Shown here: positions 7,616 to 16,813 of the stretch, in pieces
How the letters are laid out: the number at the start of each line of letters is the position of its first letter
Numbering within the stretch: position 1 is the stretch's first letter
Assembly: GCF_003313325.1 (NCBI RefSeq)
Contig: NZ_QMHQ01000001.1
Coordinates: 868,001 to 932,000, forward strand
Origin: Pedobacter namyangjuensis
Lineage (GTDB): Bacteria; Bacteroidota; Bacteroidia; Sphingobacteriales; Sphingobacteriaceae
DNA length: 64,000 bases
Direction: 5' to 3'
Notes under the pieces: model-generated
Told to the model about the DNA's origin: nothing
Databases searched by the model: none
The model's input: the letters and a program-made list of their open reading frames with translations, nothing else
Made by a program: the position numbers and the translations under genes

Positions 7616-9055
7616 ATGCCACGCTACCAAGAAGCAATAAAACTTAATAAAAGGAACACGCTCCTGATAATTGCTTCGTTGTTTGCATTTGTGTTTTCGT
7701 ATTTCTCTTTAGCCCAAGCCAATTATGCATATACTTTTTTTCCGGTAGTTATTCTAGGTGCGGTTGCAGTATTGATATTAATTTTTAGAGAACCATTTAA
7801 CGGACTAATAATTACAATTGCCTATTGTTTTTTGATGGGGATTCTAGACCGGGAGATCGGCGGATTACCCTACGGAATGGGCATCGAAGTTTTCTTGCTA
7901 TTAACCTGGTTGAGCGTATGGTACCATGCGGATAAGTTTGATTTTAAGGTGCTAAACAACGATCTAATCTGGCTAACTGTGGCATGGTTTGTTATAAGTG
8001 TTTTAGAACTGTTTAATTTAGCGGGCGCTAGCCCTAGAGGCTGGCTACAGGAAATTAGGAGTACAGCATTGTATCCTATGCTAATTACCCCGTTGGGTGT
8101 ATTATTAATTAACACCAATAAACGCCTAAATATTTTCATTATACTTATTTTTAGTTTGTCTTTTTTAGCCACGCTTAATGGAATTAAACAAGCTAAAATC
8201 GGTCCCACAAGCGGAGAACAAGCATTTTTAGATAATGGAGGTTATGTTACCCATGTAATTTTTGGCCATTTACGAATATTTTCTTTTTTTAGTGATGCTA
8301 GTCAATTTGGCCCTTCTCAAGCGCACATAGCATTAATGGCTATAGTATTAGCATTGTCGTTAAGATTAAGCTGGGGCAAAAGAATTTTGCTACTGATTTT
8401 AGGTTTATTATCCTTTTACGGTATGCTTATTTCTGGTACAAGAGGTGCACTGTTTGTAATTGCTTTCGGTGTAATTATGGTAATTGCTTTAAGCAAACGT
8501 CTAAAAATCTTAATCTGGGGTTCCAGTATTGCTTTGTTCTTCTTCTGCATACTAAAACTCACCTACATAGGTAACTCAAATTACGATATCTATAGGTTGA
8601 GAACTTCAATCAATCCTGAGGATGCCTCTTTCAATGTAAGGCTAATTAACCAAAATAAAATTGCAGAGTATATGCAGGGTAAACCATTTGGTGGTGGATT
8701 GGGTGTAATTGGCCATTGGGGCCGAGAATATAATAAAGATAAATATCTATCAACAATTGCTCCAGATAGCTATTGGGTTAAAGTTTGGGCAATGTATGGT
8801 ATTGTAGGCTTCGTTATATTTTTCTGCATCTGGCTATATTGGTTTGGCAAATGTTCTGGCCTTTTATGGAACCTAAAAGAACGGCAAATTAGAACCAAGT
8901 TAATTGCACTTTTAGCTGGTGTGGCAGGTATTTTTGTATGTAGTTACGGTAACGAGGTAATGAATGCAATGCCGTCTTTAATTGTAATACATCTTTCGTT
9001 AGGTGCAGTGTACGCTTTTAGCAGAATTTATAAAGAAAAATTAACAGATAAATAA
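7616..9055 (+). CDS. O-antigen ligase/Wzy-like polymerase, polytopic membrane protein
   Basis: 479 residues with about eleven to twelve hydrophobic segments and a large periplasmic loop before the last helices. Hallmarks of the WaaL/Wzy superfamily are present: FFSDASQFGPSQAHIALM, LISGTRGALFV and, late in the loop, KPFGGGLGVIGHWG with TIAPDSYWVKVWAMYG. Members join lipid-linked repeat units (polymerase) or transfer them to an acceptor (ligase) in the periplasm; sequence alone does not separate the two. In this operon, next to a co-polymerase, polymerisation is the likelier role. A second member of the superfamily is at 39288. Confidence 0.85.
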   Translation: MPRYQEAIKLNKRNTLLIIASLFAFVFSYFSLAQANYAYTFFPVVILGAVAVLILIFREPFNGLIITIAYCFLMGILDREIGGLPYGMGIEVFLLLTWLSVWYHADKFDFKVLNNDLIWLTVAWFVISVLELFNLAGASPRGWLQEIRSTALYPMLITPLGVLLINTNKRLNIFIILIFSLSFLATLNGIKQAKIGPTSGEQAFLDNGGYVTHVIFGHLRIFSFFSDASQFGPSQAHIALMAIVLALSLRLSWGKRILLLILGLLSFYGMLISGTRGALFVIAFGVIMVIALSKRLKILIWGSSIALFFFCILKLTYIGNSNYDIYRLRTSINPEDASFNVRLINQNKIAEYMQGKPFGGGLGVIGHWGREYNKDKYLSTIAPDSYWVKVWAMYGIVGFVIFFCIWLYWFGKCSGLLWNLKERQIRTKLIALLAGVAGIFVCSYGNEVMNAMPSLIVIHLSLGAVYAFSRIYKEKLTDK

Positions 9056-9062
9056 TACCGAT

Positions 9063-9164
9063 ATGCCGTTTATATATTTTATCATTCCAGGTTTACTTTG
9101 CTTAATATGGGGTATATACAGAGGCTTAAAGGAAATGCGAGGCGATAAAAATAAGTTGAACTAA
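9063..9164 (+). CDS. 33-residue single-pass membrane miniprotein
   Basis: ATG at 9063 to TAA at 9162-9164. The peptide starts MPFIYFIIPGLLCLIWG and ends YRGLKEMRGDKNKLN: one hydrophobic helix then a basic, charged tail, typical of a membrane miniprotein with cytoplasmic C-terminus. It sits 7 bases after the Wzy-like gene and 13 bases before the acetyltransferase, so it fills the only gap in the operon. It has no known family that I can name. It may assist a membrane protein of the assembly complex. Real translation is inferred from position and composition only. Confidence 0.5.
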   Translation: MPFIYFIIPGLLCLIWGIYRGLKEMRGDKNKLN

Positions 9165-9177
9165 ACTAATTGCCAAA

Positions 9178-9816
9178 ATGGGTTTAAAGGAAAAAATCAA
9201 GGCTAATAATAAGCTTAAACAATTTAGTTTATGGCTTTTAATGCCTCCTAACGATGCTAGGCCAAGGTGGTGGATTAGAAATATAATAAACCCGTTTACG
9301 GTTACAAAGGGTAAACAAGTTATAATTAGGAATAGGGCTAGACTAGATATTTTGCCCTTTAACAAGTTTGTTTTAGGCGATAAGGCAATTGTAGAAGATT
9401 TTTCGGTTATTAATAACGGAGTTGGAGATGTTAACATTGGTGATAGAACGATTATTGGACTAAGCAGTGTTGTTATAGGTCCAGTAAATATTGGCAACGA
9501 TGTAATGTTGGCACAACATGTAGTAATTTCTGGTTTAAACCATGGGTACGAGGATACGAGTATACCACCAAGCCAGCAAGCCACTTCAAAAAAAACTGTA
9601 AATATTATGGATAATGTTTGGATAGGGGCAAATGCAGTAATCACCGCGGGTGTTACTATTAACAAGCATTGCATAGTTGGAGCCGGAAGTGTAGTTACAA
9701 AGGATGTTCCAGCGTATTGTGTTGTAGTTGGCAACCCCGCAAAGGTCATTAAACAGTATAACGAGATGTCCAATACTTGGGAAAAAGTAAACAGTAAAAA
9801 CGAAACGAATCAATAG
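9178..9816 (+). CDS. Left-handed beta-helix (hexapeptide) O-acetyltransferase
   Basis: 212 residues with several imperfect hexapeptide turns (for example VNIGDRTIIG, VNIGNDVMLA, VNIMDNVWIG, ANAVITAGVTI) ending in KDVPAYCVVVGNPAKVI, the standard C-terminal coil signature of WcaF/WcaB/NodL-like acetyltransferases. His in HVVISGLNHGYED is the likely catalytic or ligand residue. Expected function: acetyl-CoA dependent O-acetylation of a sugar in the repeat unit, in the cytoplasm. Because of the repeats the antisense frame is open for 215 codons; that ORF is rejected. It precedes a GT2 gene by 2 bases. Confidence 0.88.
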   Translation: MGLKEKIKANNKLKQFSLWLLMPPNDARPRWWIRNIINPFTVTKGKQVIIRNRARLDILPFNKFVLGDKAIVEDFSVINNGVGDVNIGDRTIIGLSSVVIGPVNIGNDVMLAQHVVISGLNHGYEDTSIPPSQQATSKKTVNIMDNVWIGANAVITAGVTINKHCIVGAGSVVTKDVPAYCVVVGNPAKVIKQYNEMSNTWEKVNSKNETNQ

Positions 9817-9818
9817 CT

Positions 9819-10976
9819 ATGTCAATGTTAATCTGGGCGATAGTTCAAATCTTATTTAGTTCATTTCTCTGGTTTCCGGTGGTGTTGCTGGTAACATCTT
9901 TTTTAAAAAAAAAACGAAAGCCTTTAGCGTTAAATAACAAAGAGTTTGATTTTGCCATAATCGTTACCGCTTACCAACAAATAGATTTGTTAAAAGATGC
10001 TGTTTATTCGATTTTAAATACCAAATATTCAAATTTCATCATATACGTTGTGGCAGATAACTGCGATGTTTCAGGATTGAACTTTGCTAATCCGAAAGTA
10101 ATTGTCTTACAACCAGAAAATATTTTGGCTAGTAATGTTAAATCTCATATTTATGCCATAGATAGATTTGAAAGAAATCATGATATTATATCCATTGTAG
10201 ACAGCGATAATTTAGTAGATGAAAATTACCTTTCGGCCTTAAATGAAAAGTTCCATGAAAATTTTTCTGCTGTGCAAGGAGTAAGGGCGGCAAGAAATCT
10301 AAATACGTTTTTGGCATGTTTAGATGAAGCTGGCGATATGTTCTATAGATTTATCGACAGAAAATTACTTTCAGAGAGTGGCTCTTCCGCATCGCTTGCA
10401 GGTTCGGGTATGGCATTTAAAAGCGATTTGTACATACAGGCTTTAAAGCAAATTGAAACTAATGGCGCCGGTTTTGACAAAGCTTTACAATATAATTTAG
10501 TAGCCAGCAAAGAAAAAATTGAGTTTTGCGAAGCAGCAATTGTATACGATGCAAAAACTACAAAGGCAGATCAATTGGTAAAACAACGATCTCGATGGAT
10601 TAATACTTGGTTTAAATATTGGAAACTTGGCGCAATTCTATTTTTCAAGTCGCTATTAAATTTCAACTGGAATCAGTTTGCGTTTTCGGTAATGCTTTTA
10701 AGACCGCCACTATTTCTTTTGGGCTTAATTTCCATACTTATGATAGCGATAAATCTTTTCTTTTCGCCAATTCTGTTACTAATTTGGGCGGTATCATTTT
10801 CTTGTTTTTTTATAATGTTTTATCGCTCTCTATTATATTTCAAAGCAGATAATGCAATTTACGAGTCCTTATGGAGCGCTCCGAAATTTATTTTTTATCA
10901 AATTATTTCCCTATTTAAAGCTCGTTCGGCAAATAAAATTTCGGTTGCCACTAAACACGATGTCTCAAATCTCTAA
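9819..10976 (+). CDS. Membrane-associated family 2 glycosyltransferase
   Basis: 385 residues. An N-terminal membrane helix (about 5-28) is followed by a GT-A domain: FAIIVTAYQQIDLLKDAVYSIL, then ISIVDSDNLVDENYL (DxD-type metal/nucleotide site) and KQRSRWINTWFKYW, equivalent to the QxxRW motif of processive or membrane GT2 enzymes. Two or three C-terminal hydrophobic segments (about 285-345) complete the topology. It should transfer a sugar from a nucleotide donor to the lipid-linked acceptor at the inner membrane. The donor is not predictable. Tightly packed in operon 1. Confidence 0.88.
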   Translation: MSMLIWAIVQILFSSFLWFPVVLLVTSFLKKKRKPLALNNKEFDFAIIVTAYQQIDLLKDAVYSILNTKYSNFIIYVVADNCDVSGLNFANPKVIVLQPENILASNVKSHIYAIDRFERNHDIISIVDSDNLVDENYLSALNEKFHENFSAVQGVRAARNLNTFLACLDEAGDMFYRFIDRKLLSESGSSASLAGSGMAFKSDLYIQALKQIETNGAGFDKALQYNLVASKEKIEFCEAAIVYDAKTTKADQLVKQRSRWINTWFKYWKLGAILFFKSLLNFNWNQFAFSVMLLRPPLFLLGLISILMIAINLFFSPILLLIWAVSFSCFFIMFYRSLLYFKADNAIYESLWSAPKFIFYQIISLFKARSANKISVATKHDVSNL

Positions 10977-10989
10977 ATAATATCTAAAA

Positions 10990-12114
10990 ATGAAACCCAT
11001 AGGAATAGAAGTTCAGCGTCTTTTTAGAGAAAAAAAGCATGGAATGGAAATAGTAGCGTTAGAGGTGCTTAGAGAACTGCAGCAAATTAAAAATGATAAT
11101 AACTATATCGTTTACGCAAAGTCTGATGCGGATAACGCTTGTTTAACTGAAAGCGATAATTTAAAGGTAAAGTTACTAAAAGGCAAAACCTATTTCGATT
11201 GGGAACAGTACCATCTGTCTAAAGAAGTAAATAAAAACAAACCTAAATTTTTGCATTCTACCTGTAATACCTCGGCGTTAAATCTTTCTGTTCCTTTGGT
11301 ACTTACATTGCATGATATTATTTATTTAGAGGAAATTAATTTTAAAGGAACCACTTATCAAAATTTTGGAAATATCTACAGAAAATTTGTTGTTCCTCGT
11401 GTAGTGAAAAAGAGCGAAATGATTATTACGGTATCACATTTCGAGAGAGCTACCATAATCGAAAAGCTAAAGGTTCCAGAAGATAGGATAAAAGTGGTGT
11501 ACAACGCCGTTAATAAGAAGTTTAACAACCTTTACTCGCTGCAGACTTTATCTGCTTTCAAAAAGCAACATAACCTACCAGATCAATTTATGTTGTTTTT
11601 AGGGAATACTGCGCCTAAGAAAAATACTGTCAACGTAATTAAAGCATATGCCCTCTATTGTAAAACGGCAAAGGATAGCATCCCATTGGTAATTTTAGAT
11701 TACAATAAAGCTTTAGTGGAGAACATTTTAAAAGAACAGGGTAATGAACAAATTTTAGAAAAAATATTTTTCCCTGGATTCATTTCCTCTGATGAGATGG
11801 CATTAATTTATAATGCAGCTACTTTATTTCTTTATCCATCATTAAGAGAAAGTTTTGGTCTGCCTATTTTAGAGGCGATGGGCTGCGGTACACCCGTAAT
11901 TACGTCTACAACTTCGTCAATGCCGGAGGTAGCCGGAAATGCTGCGTTATTGGTCGATCCGAAAAATGCTGAAGATATTGCGGATAAAATGCACTTGGTA
12001 TTGTCAGATGTCTTATTGCAAAAAAGCTTATCCGAACTTGGAATTAAACGTGCGGCAGAATTTTCATGGAAAAAAAGTGCCGAAGATCTGTTGGCCATTT
12101 ACAATCTAATATAA
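10990..12114 (+). CDS. Family 4 glycosyltransferase
   Basis: 374 residues, GT-B fold. Glycine-rich/variable N-terminal half with HGMEIVALEVLREL near the start, HDIIYLEE in the middle and VSHFERATIIEKL at the domain junction. The C-terminal donor-binding half has FLGNTAPKKN, FPGFISSDEM and the E-x7-E signature in YPSLRESFGLPILEAMGCGTPVI split over the motif. This is the mannosyl/rhamnosyl-type GT4 signature with retaining mechanism. It acts in the cytoplasm on the growing repeat unit. The downstream GT2 begins 5 bases after its stop. Confidence 0.9.
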   Translation: MKPIGIEVQRLFREKKHGMEIVALEVLRELQQIKNDNNYIVYAKSDADNACLTESDNLKVKLLKGKTYFDWEQYHLSKEVNKNKPKFLHSTCNTSALNLSVPLVLTLHDIIYLEEINFKGTTYQNFGNIYRKFVVPRVVKKSEMIITVSHFERATIIEKLKVPEDRIKVVYNAVNKKFNNLYSLQTLSAFKKQHNLPDQFMLFLGNTAPKKNTVNVIKAYALYCKTAKDSIPLVILDYNKALVENILKEQGNEQILEKIFFPGFISSDEMALIYNAATLFLYPSLRESFGLPILEAMGCGTPVITSTTSSMPEVAGNAALLVDPKNAEDIADKMHLVLSDVLLQKSLSELGIKRAAEFSWKKSAEDLLAIYNLI

Positions 12115-12119
12115 AATTG

Positions 12120-12917
12120 ATGAGACCCGCGTCAGTACCTCCTTATATCCAAATAAATCAAAAACCGGCAAGTTGGTTTTTAAGTAATATCTCTAGCACA
12201 AGGATGAAACTTGCCAAATTAAATAGTGGTAAAACTCAGGTTTCGATTGTGATTCCTGCGTATAATGAACAAGAAAGTATTTTACGTACCATTGCCTCTA
12301 TAGCCGATACCATAACCGATTACAGTATAGAGCTGATTGTTGTAGATAATAACTCAACCGATTTAACTAAACAGTATATTATTGAGTCGGGAGCTAAATA
12401 TGTTTTTGAACCAAAACCAGGTGTTGAAAATGCAAGAACAGCTGGGTTAAATTTTGCCTCTGGCAAATATGTAATTAGTGCCGATGCAGATACCATTTAT
12501 TCGCCATATTGGGTAAACGAATTAATAGCGCCTCTTGCAACAGATGAAAACATAGCTATTTCTCACGGTAAATTTGCTTTCGTGCCTGAGTATTATAATA
12601 GATTTACACTTTACCTGTACGAATTAACTGGCGATGTTTTTAAAAAAATAAACGGTTTAAATAAAGATAGCGCCATGTATGTTTATGGCTGTTCGTCTGC
12701 TTACAGAAGAGACCAAGTGCTAGCAGTAAATGCGTACGAGCATCCTGTTGGTGCAAACGAGGACGGTTATTTGGCCTTAAAGTTAAGGGATAAGTTTGGT
12801 AGGATACACAAAGTACGAAGCAAAAAGTCGTTTGCATGGACATCTAGCAGAAAATTTTTGGCAGATGGTTCTCTGCTTCAAAGAATAAAAAATAAAGCAA
12901 GTAAAATATTAAGTTAA
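12120..12917 (+). CDS. Family 2 glycosyltransferase
   Basis: 265 residues when started at ATG 12120 (MRPASVPPYIQ). A longer frame reaches back to 12066 but would overlap the upstream gene by 49 bases, so the shorter start is preferred. GT-A motifs: VSIVIPAYNEQESILRTI, LIVVDNNSTD, GVENARTAGLNFASG and the metal-binding ISADADTIY. No membrane segment is evident. Inverting nucleotide-sugar dependent transfer is expected. It is preceded by a GT4 and followed by another GT-B-like enzyme in the same operon. Confidence 0.87.
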   Translation: MRPASVPPYIQINQKPASWFLSNISSTRMKLAKLNSGKTQVSIVIPAYNEQESILRTIASIADTITDYSIELIVVDNNSTDLTKQYIIESGAKYVFEPKPGVENARTAGLNFASGKYVISADADTIYSPYWVNELIAPLATDENIAISHGKFAFVPEYYNRFTLYLYELTGDVFKKINGLNKDSAMYVYGCSSAYRRDQVLAVNAYEHPVGANEDGYLALKLRDKFGRIHKVRSKKSFAWTSSRKFLADGSLLQRIKNKASKILS

Positions 12918-12938
12918 CGATCCTCAATCCGTAGCCAA

Positions 12939-14132
12939 ATGTTAGAGAAAAAGGTAATTTTTATAATGAGTTTAATGAAGTTTGATGGGTTAGCATCTAC
13001 AAATTTGACCATTGCAAAATACTTGGCTAAAAACAACGAAGTTTATTACATAGAGCAACCTTATACTATTTCAGATTTTTTCAAGCTGAAAAAAAAATCC
13101 GAACAATATCAGTTGAGAAAAAAAGCGCTTCGTTTTTTTGATGATGGTTTGTTAACCGATAAGTTAGATGGTGTAAACCTGTTGGTTAGCCTGCCTATTT
13201 TGCCAATTAATTTTTTGTCAGAGGGAAAAATATACGACTTTTTTAACCGAATTAACCAGCGAATAATTTTATCTCGAGTAAAAAAAGTTATTCGGAAAAA
13301 AGCGATTAAAAACTACATCTATATCAATTCTTACAACTTCAAATGCCCTTCTTTATTTGAAAGCCTTAATCCCGACTTAACCGTCTACCACTGTGTAGAT
13401 CCTATTGTGGGAGATTATAATACCAAACATGGAATTAATGCCGAACGAATTATTGTAAAAAATGCAGATGTGGTTATTTGTACTAGCAGAGCCTTGTACG
13501 AACAAAAAAAGAAGCAAAATTCAAATACCTATTTTGTGCCTAATGGTGCAGATATTGGCAGTAGAAGTTCTTTGGTAAATAACTCAACTACCCACTTAGC
13601 GCTTCAAAATATTAAGAAACCAATTGTAGGTTATGTTGGCGCAATAGAAAGAAGAATTGACTACGATTTAATAAAAAGCGTAACTGCTCAAAACCCTCAT
13701 GTTAGTTTCGTTTTTGTTGGTCCGCAACATCGAGAGCATATACCAGATTGGTTCTACAATACAAAGAATATACACATTGTAGAATCTATCCCATACAACG
13801 AGGTTGTTCAAATGATTTATGGTTTCGATGTATGTATGATTCCATTTAAAAAGGACGATATAAGCGCTACAATTTTCCCACTAAAACTTTTCGAATATTT
13901 AGGCTTGGGTAAACCGGTAATTTGTACAGATTTCAATATGGATCTGACAGAATTTTCAGGTAGCGAAGTTGTAGCGTATGTAAAAGATAGCACAACTTTT
14001 TCAGATGCTATAAATCAGTATATGGTTGAGAAAGATTTAATTTTGAAAGAAAAACGAATTGAAGTTGCACTGCAAAACACTTGGCAGGATAGAGTCAACC
14101 GCATTAGCGAAATACTGGTTCAAAATCTCTAA
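12939..14132 (+). CDS. TuaH-like GT-B glycosyltransferase
   Basis: 397 residues. The N-terminal part (VIFIMSLMKFDGLASTNLTIAKYLAKNNEV) and the central DPIVGDYNT, ADVVICTSRALYEQKK and FVPNGADI resemble TuaH and related glycosyltransferases of the GT4-like group. The C-terminal donor domain contains KPIVGYVGAIERRIDYDLI and LKLFEYLGLGKPVICTD (E-x-L-G-L-G-K-P). It is the last gene of operon 1 and ends 19 bases from the convergent flippase gene. Acceptor and donor unknown. Confidence 0.8.
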   Translation: MLEKKVIFIMSLMKFDGLASTNLTIAKYLAKNNEVYYIEQPYTISDFFKLKKKSEQYQLRKKALRFFDDGLLTDKLDGVNLLVSLPILPINFLSEGKIYDFFNRINQRIILSRVKKVIRKKAIKNYIYINSYNFKCPSLFESLNPDLTVYHCVDPIVGDYNTKHGINAERIIVKNADVVICTSRALYEQKKKQNSNTYFVPNGADIGSRSSLVNNSTTHLALQNIKKPIVGYVGAIERRIDYDLIKSVTAQNPHVSFVFVGPQHREHIPDWFYNTKNIHIVESIPYNEVVQMIYGFDVCMIPFKKDDISATIFPLKLFEYLGLGKPVICTDFNMDLTEFSGSEVVAYVKDSTTFSDAINQYMVEKDLILKEKRIEVALQNTWQDRVNRISEILVQNL

Positions 14133-14150
14133 ACATACAATTTAAAAACG

Positions 14151-15479
14151 TTAAGCAGCCGTTTTCTTAATGTACTTGTGGTAAAATTCTCCGTAAAACT
14201 TGTAGGCATATATTAATGGATTAAGTGCATTAATATTGTACAACTTGTTTAAATAAATTTGAGACACAACAAAACTGATTATGGTAGATAATAAAGTGCC
14301 ATAAGCGGCGCCGATTATTCCAAATTGTTTGATGAAAATATAGTTAAATGTAATTATCGATACCGCGAAAACGATAACCATGTAAAAATTAAATTTCGTC
14401 CGTCCATCGCTTGTTAATATGGTGCCACACTGCCTGCCATATGGAGCAAAAAAACAGTATAAAAGCGTAACTTTTAAAAGTGGAATAACGTTTTCGTACT
14501 TATTGCCAGCAAGTAAGTGAATGGTGAAATCGGATAATAAATACATTAGAGCAATTGCCGGAATTAAAAGGGCAAGTACTACCCCGACAGATTTTTCATA
14601 CAAATATTTTATAGCGTCCTTGCCACCGGTATTTGCTTTTATAGCGCTTTGCGGAAACATAATTGTAGCCATAGCATTTGTCGGGATATCTGTAAGATTG
14701 GTAATTCTCACGGCAATGTTAAATGATGCGCTGGCAGATTTTGAGATAAGGTTACCTAACATCATTTGATCTATAGAACTGGCTAAAATTGCACTAAGCG
14801 AAACACCAAATGAGTATTTCCCGAAATGGAAAAGTTTTTTTACCCATATAAAGTTTAGCTTTTTGGCATACCTAAAATACTTAGCAGTATGAAACGCAGC
14901 AATGGCTAAAGCAAAAAGTACACTTAGTATTTGTACATAGGTTAAAATCTTTAGAGAGGCTTGTCTTTGTGTAAAATAACAGAATGAAATATAGGTTAAA
15001 AATAAAAGTTGCCTGCAGATGTTTGAGTAGAACACGCCGGTAAAATGTAGGTTTGCTTGTTCAACACAGTTCAATAAATTTAAAACACCAGATATAAAAA
15101 ATATTACAATGTAAAGGCTTATCATGTGTGATAGCTGATCTGATTTCCAGATTTCTCCAAGCCAAGGAGCTATAGCTAACAGAACAATGCTGATGATAAC
15201 AGTCATCAGAAAATTTATAAACAAAGCTGCCGTAGTAATGTCCTTTTGTTCTTCTTGGTTTGCGGTTGATAAAAATTTGACAATTGCTTCTTGCGTTAAA
15301 CCATTTCTGCTTACCTCAATTATACTTACTACACTTAAAAAAAGTACCCAAGTTCCGTAATCTTCAGTATTAGTTATGCGTAATAAAAGGTATAAACTTA
15401 CAATAGCAATAACTACGGTTAATCCATTTTGTAAAATATTTATTAGTCCATTTTTTAACCAATAATTGTTTGTAGACAT
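14151..15479 (-). CDS. Wzx-type oligosaccharide flippase (MOP superfamily)
   Basis: 442 residues with about twelve to fourteen hydrophobic helices and no large soluble domain. The start MSTNNYWLKNGLINILQNGLTVV and the order of helices fit polysaccharide_synt-type flippases. It should move the undecaprenyl-diphosphate repeat unit from the cytoplasmic to the periplasmic face. It is on the strand opposite to operon 1, convergent to it, and is read after the uncharacterised gene starting at 16433 (9-base gap). A second flippase is at 40588, consistent with two separate repeat units being made. Confidence 0.87.
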   Translation of the reverse strand: MSTNNYWLKNGLINILQNGLTVVIAIVSLYLLLRITNTEDYGTWVLFLSVVSIIEVSRNGLTQEAIVKFLSTANQEEQKDITTAALFINFLMTVIISIVLLAIAPWLGEIWKSDQLSHMISLYIVIFFISGVLNLLNCVEQANLHFTGVFYSNICRQLLFLTYISFCYFTQRQASLKILTYVQILSVLFALAIAAFHTAKYFRYAKKLNFIWVKKLFHFGKYSFGVSLSAILASSIDQMMLGNLISKSASASFNIAVRITNLTDIPTNAMATIMFPQSAIKANTGGKDAIKYLYEKSVGVVLALLIPAIALMYLLSDFTIHLLAGNKYENVIPLLKVTLLYCFFAPYGRQCGTILTSDGRTKFNFYMVIVFAVSIITFNYIFIKQFGIIGAAYGTLLSTIISFVVSQIYLNKLYNINALNPLIYAYKFYGEFYHKYIKKTAA

Positions 15480-15488
15480 GTTTTCTAA

Positions 15489-16433
15489 TTATAAATATAG
15501 ATTAGCGTAATTTATTACTTCGGCGTAGTTTTTTGCATGATAGACCTCGGCGCCAGAAAATTTTGGATAAAGTTTTTTATAGCAATTAAAGTAATGTTCA
15601 GGGCCTTCGGCCGATAACAAAATGTTTTTGCCGCCAAAGTAGCTTGCTAAAGTACCCGTGCCTCCGTGCAATGAAATAAAATGATCGGCATTTGCGTAAA
15701 TGCAAAGTTGAAAATGATTAAAGTTTTTGGCTCCTATTTCGTTCTTTTCATGTAAATCTTGAATCAATAAAACTTCAGGATGGGTTTGCCTAAGCCAATC
15801 AAATTCATTAAGATCCAAAATTAAGCTATTATCATTTACAATATCTTTGCCCATTGGTCTGTTGTAGATGATGGTGTACTTTGCCTTTAATTTAACTATC
15901 AACTCATTCAAGGTATCAATATCAAAAAAACTTACAGGAGCACCATCCCATTCGGTATTGTACCGATTTGCTATTACCAATATTGGTTTATCAAACTTAT
16001 AAATATCGTTTTTGTAGATTTCCTTTAGCGGTACGCTCAGCCATTTTTTCATGTTATAATTTTGGCTGTAAAGTATTCTTGGTAATTCGAAGTTATAATT
16101 ACCCTCGTTGGTTCTTACCTCATGGTCTTCTTGATGGTGTTCTGAGAAAAAATAAAGCTCTCTAGTTCCCGGAAAAGATTTTGTTTCTTTTAAAGTGCCA
16201 TTTTTAAAATGCCAATAAGCAAAAGGCAAAGAAAACTGTAATTCGGCGCCAAACTCCCCTTTATAGTCAATAACTTTATATTTTTTCTTAAGAATAAAAT
16301 CACGAACAACATACTTGCATTGTAGCATTATACACACATAAGTATCCCTGTAAAAGTATTTGTAATTAGCCGGAACATTAGTGTTAAATAACCTAATTAA
16401 TAATCCGGCAATTTTCTTTAAAGTAAATAACAT
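15489..16433 (-). CDS. Putative glycosyltransferase, not assigned to a family
   Basis: 314 residues. I do not recognise a named family. Visible features: a basic N-terminus with a short hydrophobic stretch, KGEFGAELQFSLPFAYWHF, then KPILVIANRYNTEWDGAP, NRPMGKDIVND and a C-terminal HFISLHGGTGTLASYFGGK. The last motif resembles the donor-site loop of GT-B or fucosyltransferase-like folds (a polar surface followed by a Gly/Thr turn and a helix), and the context (upstream of a flippase in an EPS locus) favours a glycosyltransferase. It starts a two-gene minus-strand operon. Alternative: a polysaccharide-modifying transferase. Confidence 0.6.
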   Translation of the reverse strand: MLFTLKKIAGLLIRLFNTNVPANYKYFYRDTYVCIMLQCKYVVRDFILKKKYKVIDYKGEFGAELQFSLPFAYWHFKNGTLKETKSFPGTRELYFFSEHHQEDHEVRTNEGNYNFELPRILYSQNYNMKKWLSVPLKEIYKNDIYKFDKPILVIANRYNTEWDGAPVSFFDIDTLNELIVKLKAKYTIIYNRPMGKDIVNDNSLILDLNEFDWLRQTHPEVLLIQDLHEKNEIGAKNFNHFQLCIYANADHFISLHGGTGTLASYFGGKNILLSAEGPEHYFNCYKKLYPKFSGAEVYHAKNYAEVINYANLYL

Positions 16434-16813
16434 TTGTTTTGTTTAACCATCTATCTGTTGGGTAACAGAAATTTAAAATATCAATTACCAAAGATAATTT
16501 TGATTTGAGATATATTAGTATTTAATTGAATAAAATAGTATTTAAATCGTTCAATTTGAGAAACTTTAGTATTAGCAGTTAGTAAGAGCATAATCTTTAG
16601 TTTTATTTCTTTCGATTGTAGCTTGCACACAAAATAATTTCGAATAATTGCTTTTTATAATTTACAATTTCGAAATATATTTTTTTATAAATTAATAACT
16701 TTTCGTATTTTTAGACGTTAGTAATATTCCTTTCTACATTTTTCCGCCGATTGTTTTATTTATTTGATACGCAGTACTTTATAGCGTTATGTTGAAATAT
16801 TAAAATTAAAATA
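16434..16813. other. AT-rich divergent intergenic region
   Basis: About 380 bases between the divergent genes at 16433 (minus) and 16814 (plus). It is very AT-rich. I find no ORF, RNA gene or copy of the GGGCTATTG promoter motif. A weak -33/-7-like pair (TTG at 16751-16753 and TACTTTAT at 16775-16782, 21 nt apart) could serve the GH39-like gene, but the match to TAnnTTTG is poor. Confidence 0.4.

Noticed and set aside
9126-9773. 215-codon open frame on the minus strand
   Set aside because: It is antisense to an intact hexapeptide acetyltransferase, whose repetitive codons keep the opposite strand open. Its translation has no recognisable family.
12066-12119. Upstream extension of the GT2 gene to 12066
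   Set aside because: It would overlap the preceding GT4 gene by 49 bases and add a Lys/Arg-rich stretch unlike the family; ATG 12120 is better.
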